Shown: in pieces, positions 1-5,630 of the stretch
Layout of the letters: each line of letters begins with the position of its first letter
Numbering within the stretch: position 1 is the stretch's first letter
Assembly (NCBI GenBank): GCA_050733055.1
Contig: JBOHSI010000018.1
Coordinates: 1-5,630 of the forward strand
Reading direction: 5' to 3'
DNA length: 5,630 bases
Origin: DASUAL01 sp050733055
GTDB taxonomy: Bacteria > Gemmatimonadota > Gemmatimonadetes > Gemmatimonadales > GWC2-71-9
Program-made: the position numbers and the translations under genes
Notes under the pieces: generated by a model
Told to the model about the DNA's origin: nothing
The model's input: only the letters and a program-made list of their open reading frames with translations
Database searches by the model: none

Positions 1-848
1 CGCACATGGTCTGGCTCGGCACGACATCCATCGACCTGGGCGCGTTCACGCCGTTCCTGTGGGCGTTCCAGGAGCGCGAGCGGATCTACAACCTCCAGGA
101 GATGTGGACCGGCGCCCGGCTCACCACGAGCGTGACACGCGTCGGCGGCATGATGGCCGACGTTCCCGACAAGTTCGTCGATGGGCTGCGCCATTTCACC
201 GACACCTTTCCCAAGACCCTGTACGAGATTGACCGGGTCCTGACGAGGAACGCCGTGTGGGTGGGCCGCACGCAGGGCGTGGGCGTGATGACGGCGGACG
301 AGGCGGTCAACTACTCGCTCTCCGGACCGATGCTGCGCGCCAGCGGCGTCCCCTACGACGTGCGCAAGGACCGGCCGTACCTCGGGTACGAGACGTACGA
401 CTTCGACGTCGTGGTGGGGGAGCACGGCGATGTCTACGACCGCTACCTGGTCCGGCTCGAGGAGTGCCATCAGTCGAACCGAATCCTGCGGCAGGCACTG
501 GACCGGCTTCCCGGAGGCCCGGTCAACGTGGACGACCCGCGCGTGATTCTGCCGCCCAAGTCGCGCGCGATGAGCGACATGGAGGCGATGATCTACCATT
601 TCAAGCAGGTAATGGAGGGAGTGAAGGCCCCGGTGGGCGAGGCATATGCCGGGATCGAGAACCCGAAGGGTGAGCTTGGCAATTACGTGGTGTCCGACGG
701 AACCGCGAAGCCGGTGCGGTGGCGCATCCGGCCGCCGTCGTTCATCAACCTGGCAGCATTGTCGAAAATGGCCGAAGGGCATCTGCTCTCGGACCTGATA
801 GCGATCAACGCATCGGTGGACATCGTAATGGGTGAGGTGGATCGATGA
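1..848 (+). CDS. nuoD: NADH-quinone oxidoreductase subunit D (NuoD), C-terminal part; 5' end outside window
   Basis: NuoD is the 49 kDa-type subunit of the complex I peripheral arm. With NuoB and NuoH it forms the quinone-binding cavity close to cluster N2. The reading frame is already open at the window edge (a His codon at 3-5 precedes the Met at 6), and the first residues match the interior family segment around 'H-x-x-WLGT-x-x-x-D-x-GA-x-TPF', so the Met at 6 is internal and roughly the first third of the protein is missing. Counting that Met as residue 1, visible family blocks are GRTQGVGV (87-94), GPMLRASGV (107-115) with DVRK (118-121), GDVYDRYLVR (141-150), ENPKGELG (218-225) and the hallmark C-terminus RPPSFINLAAL (242-252) to DIVMGEVDR (272-280). 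This tail replaces the NiFe-binding cysteine motif of the related hydrogenase large subunits. The N-terminal quinone-contacting His and Tyr of the family cannot be checked here. The stop codon overlaps the nuoE start by 4 bases (ATGA). Confidence 0.97.
   Translation, partial: HMVWLGTTSIDLGAFTPFLWAFQERERIYNLQEMWTGARLTTSVTRVGGMMADVPDKFVDGLRHFTDTFPKTLYEIDRVLTRNAVWVGRTQGVGVMTADEAVNYSLSGPMLRASGVPYDVRKDRPYLGYETYDFDVVVGEHGDVYDRYLVRLEECHQSNRILRQALDRLPGGPVNVDDPRVILPPKSRAMSDMEAMIYHFKQVMEGVKAPVGEAYAGIENPKGELGNYVVSDGTAKPVRWRIRPPSFINLAALSKMAEGHLLSDLIAINASVDIVMGEVDR
834..840 (+). promoter_or_regulatory. Ribosome binding site of nuoE, inside the end of nuoD
   Basis: GAGGTGG lies 4 bases before the ATG at 845, within the last codons of nuoD. 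It supports the ATGA-overlap start for nuoE and suggests re-initiation by ribosomes finishing nuoD. The spacing is slightly short, so strength is uncertain. Confidence 0.6.
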
Positions 849-1366
849 GCGTGGGCGCGCACTCGACTGCCCAGGCGGGGACGGAGGAGTATCAGCCGGT
901 CTTCACCGGCAAGGTTCTCGAGCAGCTGCACGAGATCCTCACGCGCTATCCCACGAAGCAGGCCGCCCTGTCGCCGGCACTATGGTTGGTGCAGCAGCAG
1001 CGCGGCTGGATCTCCGACCGTAACATGGCCGAAACGGCCGAGGTGCTGGGGCTCACACCCGCCTACGTCAAGGGCGTCGTGACGTTCTACACGATGTATC
1101 ACCAGCACCCCGTGGGAGACCGCTTCGTCCAAGTGTGCACGACGTCGCCATGTAACATCTGTGGCGCCGAGGGCGTGGTGAAAGCGTTCCTCGAGCACAC
1201 GGGGGCGAAGGAGCTCGGGGCCACGAGCCCGGATGGGAAGTGGACGGTGATCGAGGTGGAGTGTCTCGGGGCGTGCGGATTCGCCACGCCGGTGCTGATC
1301 AACGACGAGTTTATCGAGAGCGTAACGCCCCAGAAGGTTCCTGAGCTCTTGAGGAAGTACAAGTGA
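845..1366 (+). CDS. nuoE: NADH-quinone oxidoreductase subunit E (NuoE), [2Fe-2S] N1a protein
   Basis: NuoE is the 24 kDa-type subunit of the NADH dehydrogenase module. It sits beside NuoF and carries the [2Fe-2S] cluster N1a, which is close to FMN but off the main electron path. The protein is 173 residues, normal for the family. An N-terminal helical region (about 20-85; YPTKQAALSPALWLVQQQ at 35-52, then VVTFYTMY at 78-85) leads into a thioredoxin-like domain (about 93-170). The four expected ligands are present with standard spacing: C98-x4-C103 (CTTSPC) and C140-x3-C144 (CLGAC), with the typical TSPDGKWT and 'TPQKVPELL' segments around them. An extra cysteine, C106, follows the second ligand. 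The ATG at 845 is chosen because it overlaps the nuoD stop and has a Shine-Dalgarno-like sequence; the first 15 or so residues look like a flexible, poorly conserved tail. The gene ends 14 bases before nuoF, its direct structural partner. Confidence 0.97.
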   Translation: MSVGAHSTAQAGTEEYQPVFTGKVLEQLHEILTRYPTKQAALSPALWLVQQQRGWISDRNMAETAEVLGLTPAYVKGVVTFYTMYHQHPVGDRFVQVCTTSPCNICGAEGVVKAFLEHTGAKELGATSPDGKWTVIEVECLGACGFATPVLINDEFIESVTPQKVPELLRKYK

Positions 1367-1367
1367 G

Positions 1368-1377
1368 GGAGGGGAGG
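1368..1377 (+). promoter_or_regulatory. Tandem ribosome binding sites of nuoF
   Basis: The 14-base nuoE-nuoF gap contains two adjacent GGAGG cores, 1368-1372 and 1373-1377, which lie 8 and 3 bases from the ATG at 1381. The first has near-ideal spacing; the second is probably too close to work alone. Together they fix the nuoF start at 1381. Confidence 0.75.
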
Positions 1378-1380
1378 TAG

Positions 1381-2661
1381 ATGGGCTACCCCCACAAGCC
1401 TCATCCGAGGGAGACCGTTGTCCTCTCCAGGTACTTCGGCGACCCCGAGGCGAAGACCTTCAAGGGGTGGGCGAAGCGGGGCGGGTACGAGGCGTGGCAG
1501 CAGGCTCAGACGATGGCCCCCGCCGCGATCATCGACGTCGTGAAGGAGTCGGGGCTCAGGGGCCGCGGCGGCGCGGGCTTCCCCACCGGGCTCAAGTGGT
1601 CGTTCATGCCCAAGGACAAGAAGAAGCCGCACTACCTGTGCGTGAATGCCGATGAATCCGAGCCTGGCACGTTCAAGGACCGCGAGATCATGCGGTGGAC
1701 ACCGCACGGCATGCTCGAGGGGACCGCGATTGCGATGCGGGCGATCCAGGCCGAGGTCGCCTACATCTATGTCCGCGGCGAGTTCACCGAGCCGTACGCG
1801 ATCACGGAGAGGGCGCTCGCCGAAGCGAACGCCGCGCGCGCGTTCGGCGATCTAAAGATCTACCTCCACCGCGGCGCGGGGGCGTACATCTGCGGCGAAG
1901 AAACCGCCTTGATGAACTCGATCGAGGGCAAGCGCGGCAACCCGCGGATCAAGCCACCGTTCCCAGCGGCGGTCGGCGTGTTCGGCATGCCGACCACGAT
2001 CAACAACGTCGAGACCCTCGCCGCCGTCCCCCACATCATCAAGCAGGGCGCCGCTTGGTACAAGGCGATGGCGCTTGCGAACCCGAAGAGCACGGGCACG
2101 AAGCTTTTCTCCGTCTGCGGGCACGTGCAGGAGCCCGGGAACTACGAAGTGACGATGGGCTTCCCGCTCAAGGACTTGCTGTACGAGCTGTGCGGCGGGA
2201 TGGGGCCGGGCCGTACCCTCAAGGCCTGCATCCCCGGCGGCTCGTCGGTGCCGATCCTGAACCGCGAGGAGTCCGAGCGCTGCCTCCTCGACTATGAGGG
2301 CTGCGTCGAGCAAGGCACGATGCTCGGCTCGGGCGGCGTGATCGTCTTCGACGACACCGCCGACATGGTCTATCAGATCATGCGCCTGGCGCGCTTCTAC
2401 GCGCACGAATCGTGCGCCCAGTGCACGCAGTGCCGCGAAGGCACGGCCTGGACGACCAAGATTATCGAGCGCATCCTCGCGGGGCAGGGCAAGATGTCCG
2501 ACCTCGACCTGCTGCTCGATCTCTCCGAAAACATGACGGGCACGACCATCTGCGTGCTGTCGGACTCTTGCGCGGCCCCGGTCGTCTCTGGCATCAAGAA
2601 GTTCAGGCACGAGTTCGAGGACTACATCACGGGCCGCAAGCGCACCGTCCTGGTCGCGTGA
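1381..2661 (+). CDS. nuoF: NADH-quinone oxidoreductase subunit F (NuoF), NADH/FMN-binding, [4Fe-4S] N3
   Basis: NuoF is the 51 kDa-type subunit and the electron entry point: it binds NADH and FMN, takes hydride from NADH, and passes electrons through cluster N3 to NuoG. The 426-residue length is typical. Motifs in order: the glycine-rich flavin/nucleotide segment GLRGRGGAGFPTGLKW (58-73); NADESEPGTFKDR (89-101), whose acidic residues lie at the FMN/NADH site in this family; YIYVRGEF (128-135); GAYICGEETAL (167-177); KRGNPRIKPPFPA (184-196); TTINNVETL (205-213); a soluble-ligand-binding beta-grasp (SLBB) region around LFSVCGHVQEPGNYEV (242-257); PGGSSVPIL (285-293); and a C-terminal helical bundle with the N3 ligands C345-x2-C348-x2-C351 and C391 in TTICVLSD (388-395). 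All four ligands are present. C397 is an additional cysteine six residues after the last ligand. No fusion to NuoE is seen. It is cotranscribed with nuoE upstream and nuoG 15 bases downstream. Confidence 0.98.
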   Translation: MGYPHKPHPRETVVLSRYFGDPEAKTFKGWAKRGGYEAWQQAQTMAPAAIIDVVKESGLRGRGGAGFPTGLKWSFMPKDKKKPHYLCVNADESEPGTFKDREIMRWTPHGMLEGTAIAMRAIQAEVAYIYVRGEFTEPYAITERALAEANAARAFGDLKIYLHRGAGAYICGEETALMNSIEGKRGNPRIKPPFPAAVGVFGMPTTINNVETLAAVPHIIKQGAAWYKAMALANPKSTGTKLFSVCGHVQEPGNYEVTMGFPLKDLLYELCGGMGPGRTLKACIPGGSSVPILNREESERCLLDYEGCVEQGTMLGSGGVIVFDDTADMVYQIMRLARFYAHESCAQCTQCREGTAWTTKIIERILAGQGKMSDLDLLLDLSENMTGTTICVLSDSCAAPVVSGIKKFRHEFEDYITGRKRTVLVA

Positions 2662-2664
2662 GGC

Positions 2665-2669
2665 AGGGA
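2665..2669 (+). promoter_or_regulatory. Ribosome binding site of nuoG
   Basis: AGGGA lies 7 bases before the ATG at 2677, inside the 15-base nuoF-nuoG gap. It is the only well-spaced purine run. A second G-rich run at 2672-2675 is almost on top of the start codon. Confidence 0.5.
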
Positions 2670-2676
2670 ACGGGGA

Positions 2677-4260
2677 ATGTCTGAAGACCTGGTGACGCTG
2701 ACGATCGACGGGGTCCCCGTCGGCGTCCCCAAGGGGACGTTGGTGATCGAGGCGGCGAAGCAGGCGGGCGTGCTGGTCCCGCACTACTGCTACCACCCGG
2801 GGCTCCCCGTGGCGGGCGTATGCCGCATGTGCCTCGTGGAGATCGAGAAGGCGCCCAAGCTCCAGATTGCCTGCGCCACCCAGGTGGCCGAGGGCATGGT
2901 GGTGCGCACGCAGACGGCGCAGGCGAAGAGCGCCCGCATGGGCGTGCTCGAGCTGTTGCTTATCAACCATCCGCTCGACTGCCCGATCTGCGATCAGTCG
3001 GGGGAGTGCGAGTTGCAGGACTTCACCTTCCAGGAGGGGCGGCCGGCGACGCGCTACAGCCCGGAGTACGCGAAGCGCTTCAACCCGGTCGAGGACTTCG
3101 GGCCGGACGTGCTGTACGTGCCGAACCGCTGCATCTTGTGCACGCGGTGCGTGCGCTTCATGGAAGACGTCGCAAGAGAACCCGTGCTGAACGTCTCCGA
3201 GCGCGGCGATCGCGCCTACATCGGCGTCCACCCCGAGGCGCGGCTCGACCATCCGTGGGCAGGCAACGTGGTGGATCTCTGCCCCGTCGGGTCCCTCCTC
3301 TCCAAGGATTTCCTGCACAAGGCGCGCGCCTGGGAACTCGACAAGACCGCGTCGATCTGCAGCGGGTGCTCGCAAGGGTGCAACGTCACCCTCGATACGC
3401 GCGACAACGTCGTCGTGCGCATCCGGCCGCGGCCGAACCTGGAGGTGAACCAGTACTTCATTTGCGATCACGGCCGCATGAACTACCGCTGGATGAACCG
3501 CGGCGATCGGATCGAGGCGCCGCTCGTGAAGCGAGGCGGCGGAGGGGCCGAGCTGCATGCAGTGGACTGGGACGAGGCGCTCGAGCGCGCAGCGATGGTG
3601 TTGCGCGGCGCGCGCGGCAGGGCCGTGGCCCTCGTGTCTCCGAAGGCCTCGACGGAGGCGCTGTTTCTCGCGCGCGAGCTGCTCGCGCCGTTCGAATGGA
3701 CTGGCGCCTTCCAGGCCGTCATGGGCGAAGAGGCGCCGCTCGCGGCTGTGCCCAACCTCGCGCTCCGCGCGGAGCGGGCGCCCAACGGCACCGGAGCCGA
3801 GCTGCTCGGCTACATCCGCAACTACGCGGCGGCGCTCGAGGTGGCGGAGTCGGCCGCAGTGGTGCTCGTCCTGGACGAGCCCGAGACGACGGTCAAGACA
3901 CCCGGCGCGCTGCTCTACCTCGGCACCATGCTCTCGGACACCGCGCGCGCCGCGGACGTTGTGCTCCCGATCGCCAACGTGGCGGAAGAGGACGGCACGT
4001 TCGTGAACCGCGACGGCCGGGTGCAGCGCTACTTCCAGGCGAAACCTGCGCCCGGCATGGCGCGGCCAGCCTGGTGGGTGCTGGCGGAGCTGCTCGCCGT
4101 GCTCGGCCGAGGCGAGCCCGTGGCGAGGGCGAGCGATGCGTTCGACCGGCTGGCGCAGTCGGTGGCGCCATTCGCGGGCCTGAGCTACGCGGCGCTCGAG
4201 ATGACGGGGAAGCAGGTCGCGGCCCGGCCGGCGCCTGCAGCCGCGGAGGTCACGGCGTGA
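2677..4260 (+). CDS. nuoG: NADH-quinone oxidoreductase subunit G (NuoG), short form with N1b, N4, N5 and N7 motifs
   Basis: NuoG is the 75 kDa-type subunit that wires electrons from NuoF towards NuoI. The N-terminal ferredoxin domain (about 5-80) has the N1b [2Fe-2S] ligands C38, C49, C52 and C66. A His-Cys cluster site follows (N5: H98, C102, C105, C111 in NHPLDCPICDQSGEC), then N4 (C152, C155, C158, C202, ending in LCPVGSL). The molybdopterin-oxidoreductase-like part begins with C228-x2-C231-x3-C235-x27-C263, the full ligand set for the off-path cluster N7, which many complex I enzymes have lost. The rest of that domain (about 284-470) is strongly shortened: it keeps an opening SPKASTEALFLARELL-like piece (321-336), NGTGAELLG (370-378) and the closing block TARAADVVLPIANVAEEDGT (422-441) with NRDGRVQRY (444-452). 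The total of 527 residues compares with roughly 670-900 in most NuoG proteins. The frame is uninterrupted and codon use matches its neighbours, so this looks like a genuine short form, not a broken gene. An Ala/Pro-rich tail (515-527) ends it. The ATG at 2677 lies just before the first ferredoxin strand. It overlaps nuoH by 4 bases. Confidence 0.95.
   Translation: MSEDLVTLTIDGVPVGVPKGTLVIEAAKQAGVLVPHYCYHPGLPVAGVCRMCLVEIEKAPKLQIACATQVAEGMVVRTQTAQAKSARMGVLELLLINHPLDCPICDQSGECELQDFTFQEGRPATRYSPEYAKRFNPVEDFGPDVLYVPNRCILCTRCVRFMEDVAREPVLNVSERGDRAYIGVHPEARLDHPWAGNVVDLCPVGSLLSKDFLHKARAWELDKTASICSGCSQGCNVTLDTRDNVVVRIRPRPNLEVNQYFICDHGRMNYRWMNRGDRIEAPLVKRGGGGAELHAVDWDEALERAAMVLRGARGRAVALVSPKASTEALFLARELLAPFEWTGAFQAVMGEEAPLAAVPNLALRAERAPNGTGAELLGYIRNYAAALEVAESAAVVLVLDEPETTVKTPGALLYLGTMLSDTARAADVVLPIANVAEEDGTFVNRDGRVQRYFQAKPAPGMARPAWWVLAELLAVLGRGEPVARASDAFDRLAQSVAPFAGLSYAALEMTGKQVAARPAPAAAEVTA
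4245..4250 (+). promoter_or_regulatory. Ribosome binding site of nuoH; decides the GTG start
   Basis: A consensus GGAGGT, inside the last codons of nuoG, lies 6 bases before the GTG at 4257. The nuoH frame has no ATG between this site and the first membrane helix, so this sequence is the main evidence for GTG initiation there. Confidence 0.8.
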
Positions 4261-5420
4261 CCTTCGTGCTCATCTCCTCGATCGTCAAGGTGATGGTCGT
4301 CTTCACCGCGATCATGGTAGGGGTGGCCCTGCTCACCCTGGCGGAGCGGCGGATCTGCGCCTGGATGCAGGACCGGCTGGGCCCGAATCGCGTTGGCCCC
4401 CAGGGGCTGCTCCAGCCGGCGGCCGATGGTCTCAAGAACCTCTTCAAGGAGGAGACCCTCCCGGCGCAGGCCGACAAGGTGGTGTTCATGCTCGCGCCGA
4501 TCATGTCCTTCGTCCCGGCCCTGCTCGCGATCGCGGTGATTCCGTTCGCGACGCCGCTGCCGACCCCGTGGGGTGCCGTGGACATGGTCGTGGCGAACCT
4601 GCCGATCGGCGTGCTCTACATCCTGGCGTTCGGCTCGCTCGGCGTATATGGAATCGTGCTCGCCGGGTGGTCGTCCAACAGCAAGTACTCGCTGCTCGGC
4701 GGCCTGCGCGCGTCAGCACAGATGATCTCGTACGAGATCGCCATGGGCATGAGCACCGTGGCGGTGCTGCTGCTCGCGGGAAACGTCACCCTCACGGACG
4801 TGATCGCCCGACAGCAGCAGTCGACCTGGTTCATCCTCCCGCTCGCGGTGGCGTGTTTCATCTTCATCGTGGCGGCGTTCGCGGAGACGAACCGCTTGCC
4901 GTTCGATCTCCCGGAAGCCGAGGGCGAGCTGATCGCCGGCTACCACACCGAGTACAGCGCGATGAAGTTCTCGATGTTCTACATCGCCGAGTATTCGAAC
5001 ATGGTCACCGCATCGGCGCTCCTGGCCACGCTGTTCTTCGGCGGCTACGACATCCCACTCACGCGCTGGGACAACACGGCGCCGTGGACCCTCCCGAAGA
5101 CACTCGCGACGCTCCTGATGTTTTCGCTCAAGGTGGCCATGTTCCTGTTCCTCTTCATCTGGGTCCGGTGGACTCTGCCGCGCTTCCGCTACGATCAGCT
5201 GATGGCGCTGGGGTGGAAGGTCATGCTGCCGCTCGCCCTCGGATACATCACCGTCCTCGCGTCGGCCATCTGGCTGTTGCACGACCGCCTCGGCTGGGCC
5301 TACGACGCGCGCTTCAGCCTCGCGCTGTTCGGGCTGAACGTGCTGCTCGCGATTCCGCTGTTCTTCCTGCTCGACCGCGGTCACATCGTCGCCGGGTCCG
5401 TGGCCGAGGAGCGGGCCTGA
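4257..5420 (+). CDS. nuoH: NADH-quinone oxidoreductase subunit H (NuoH), membrane subunit at the quinone chamber
   Basis: NuoH is the ND1-type integral membrane subunit. It joins the peripheral arm to the membrane arm and forms much of the quinone tunnel and the first acidic proton path. The start is taken as GTG at 4257, overlapping the nuoG stop by 4 bases (GTGA) behind a consensus GGAGGT; this gives 387 residues. The frame stays open far upstream, but that part is nuoG read out of frame. Family blocks: AERR (29-32) and DRLGPNRVGPQGLLQPAADG (39-58) with KNLFKEE (60-66); GWSSNSKYSLLGGLRASAQM (137-156) then ISYE (157-160); AETNRLPFDLPEAEGELIAG (209-228) followed by YHTEYSAMKF (229-238), the acidic loop lining the quinone chamber; and FIWVRWTLPRFRYDQLM (300-316). 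Hydrophobic segments lie near 3-28, 76-98, 114-138, 157-176, 190-208, 240-262, 284-303, 321-341 and 354-373. The last is an extra helix beyond the eight of shorter homologues, making the protein longer than the usual 325-350 residues. Confidence 0.96.
   Translation: MTFVLISSIVKVMVVFTAIMVGVALLTLAERRICAWMQDRLGPNRVGPQGLLQPAADGLKNLFKEETLPAQADKVVFMLAPIMSFVPALLAIAVIPFATPLPTPWGAVDMVVANLPIGVLYILAFGSLGVYGIVLAGWSSNSKYSLLGGLRASAQMISYEIAMGMSTVAVLLLAGNVTLTDVIARQQQSTWFILPLAVACFIFIVAAFAETNRLPFDLPEAEGELIAGYHTEYSAMKFSMFYIAEYSNMVTASALLATLFFGGYDIPLTRWDNTAPWTLPKTLATLLMFSLKVAMFLFLFIWVRWTLPRFRYDQLMALGWKVMLPLALGYITVLASAIWLLHDRLGWAYDARFSLALFGLNVLLAIPLFFLLDRGHIVAGSVAEERA
5406..5411 (+). promoter_or_regulatory. Ribosome binding site of nuoI, inside the end of nuoH
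   Basis: GAGGAG lies 8 bases before the ATG at 5420, within the codons for the NuoH C-terminal tail. It supports the TGATG stop/start junction between nuoH and nuoI. Confidence 0.7.
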
Positions 5421-5630
5421 TGGCGATCGGCGTCAAGGTCGTGAAGCGGCCCGGGACGCAGGCCTCGTACGTGCGGGCGACGCTCAAGGGGATGGCGCTG
5501 ACGCTGCAGCACCTGTTCCGGCCCAAGGTGACGATGCAGTACCCGGAGCAGAAGTCCACCGACGACTGGGCGATCACGCCCCGCTGGCGCGGCACGCATC
5601 GCATGCTCACGGACGAGCAGGGGCGGGCCA
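5420..5630 (+). CDS. nuoI: NADH-quinone oxidoreductase subunit I (NuoI), N-terminal part; 3' end outside window
   Basis: NuoI (TYKY/23 kDa type) is the 8Fe ferredoxin-like subunit holding clusters N6a and N6b, which pass electrons from NuoG to N2 in NuoB. The frame starts with ATG at 5420, sharing one base with the nuoH stop (TGATG), and runs open to the window end, giving 70 complete codons. It begins MAIGVKVVKR and then shows the amphipathic N-terminal helix of the family (LKGMALTLQHLFRPKVTMQY, about residues 22-41) and the arginine-containing segment PRWRGTHRMLTDEQGR (54-69), which in homologues comes directly before the first 'C-x2-C-x2-C-x3-CP' cluster motif. The window stops just before those cysteines, so cluster binding cannot be verified. 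Gene position after nuoH and the matching N-terminal pattern make the identity secure. Confidence 0.93.
   Translation, partial: MAIGVKVVKRPGTQASYVRATLKGMALTLQHLFRPKVTMQYPEQKSTDDWAITPRWRGTHRMLTDEQGRA

Noticed and set aside
6..8. The ATG at 6 as a true start of the first gene.
   Set aside because: The open frame continues to the window edge, and the first residues match an internal NuoD segment, so the real start is upstream.
1099..1707. A 202-codon minus-strand open frame spanning the nuoE-nuoF junction.
   Set aside because: It is antisense to conserved ligand-encoding regions of both genes and has no family resemblance or convincing ribosome binding site.
2662..2676. Possible terminator or internal promoter in the nuoF-nuoG gap.
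   Set aside because: It is only 15 bases long, with no inverted repeat, T-run or promoter-like boxes; it only holds a ribosome binding site.
1852..3558. A 568-codon open frame on the minus strand, opposite nuoF and nuoG.
   Set aside because: It lies antisense to two strongly conserved genes. Its translation is rich in Arg, His, Ala and Asp/Glu with no recognisable motif, as expected when high-GC coding DNA with G/C third positions lacks stops on the other strand.
2820..4256. A long plus-strand open frame continuous with nuoH, which could suggest a fused 866-residue protein.
   Set aside because: The upstream part is nuoG read in the wrong frame (Arg/Ala/Gly-rich, no motif). nuoG in its own frame has all expected cluster ligands, and nuoH has its own GGAGGT plus GTG start at 4257.
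4713..5384. A 223-codon open frame on the minus strand, opposite nuoH.
   Set aside because: The translation is very rich in Arg, Glu, Gln and His with no domain-like pattern. It is a composition shadow of the nuoH codons.

Overview
The window is a contiguous stretch of a bacterial respiratory complex I operon (proton-pumping NADH:quinone oxidoreductase, NDH-1). All genes are on the + strand in the canonical order nuoD (3' part) - nuoE - nuoF - nuoG - nuoH - nuoI (5' part). Nearly every base is coding. The longest non-coding gaps are 14 and 15 bases, and I see no RNA gene, mobile element, CRISPR array, promoter or terminator.

Layout: 1-848 is the C-terminal portion of NuoD (49 kDa-type quinone-module subunit). 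845-1366 is NuoE (24 kDa-type, cluster N1a). 1381-2661 is NuoF (51 kDa-type, NADH/FMN and cluster N3). 2677-4260 is an unusually short NuoG (75 kDa-type, clusters N1b, N4, N5 and an intact N7 motif). 4257-5420 is NuoH (membrane subunit next to the quinone chamber), which starts at GTG. 5420 to the window end is the N-terminus of NuoI, cut before its ferredoxin cysteines. Junctions are tight: a 4-base overlap (D/E), 14 bases (E/F), 15 bases (F/G), a 4-base overlap (G/H) and a 1-base overlap (H/I). Each start has a purine-rich Shine-Dalgarno-like sequence, so this is a single polycistronic, probably translationally coupled unit.

How the products work together: NADH is oxidised at the FMN of NuoF. 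Electrons pass through N3 (NuoF), N1b/N4/N5 (NuoG), N6a/N6b (NuoI) and N2 (NuoB, outside the window) to quinone, which is bound in a pocket formed by NuoD, NuoB and NuoH. NuoE holds the off-path cluster N1a. NuoH links quinone chemistry to proton pumping in the antiporter-like subunits, expected downstream.

Organism: the DNA is GC-rich, with strong G/C preference at third codon positions and ATG or GTG starts behind GGAGG-type sites. This fits a high-GC, probably soil or sediment, Gram-negative bacterium. The protein style, especially the short NuoG with N7 kept, reminds me of Gemmatimonadota-like lineages, but that is low-confidence recollection, not a search result. The region is core metabolism and I do not see an undescribed system in it. 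The most unusual points are the shortened NuoG that still keeps the N7 ligands and the extended NuoH C-terminus.
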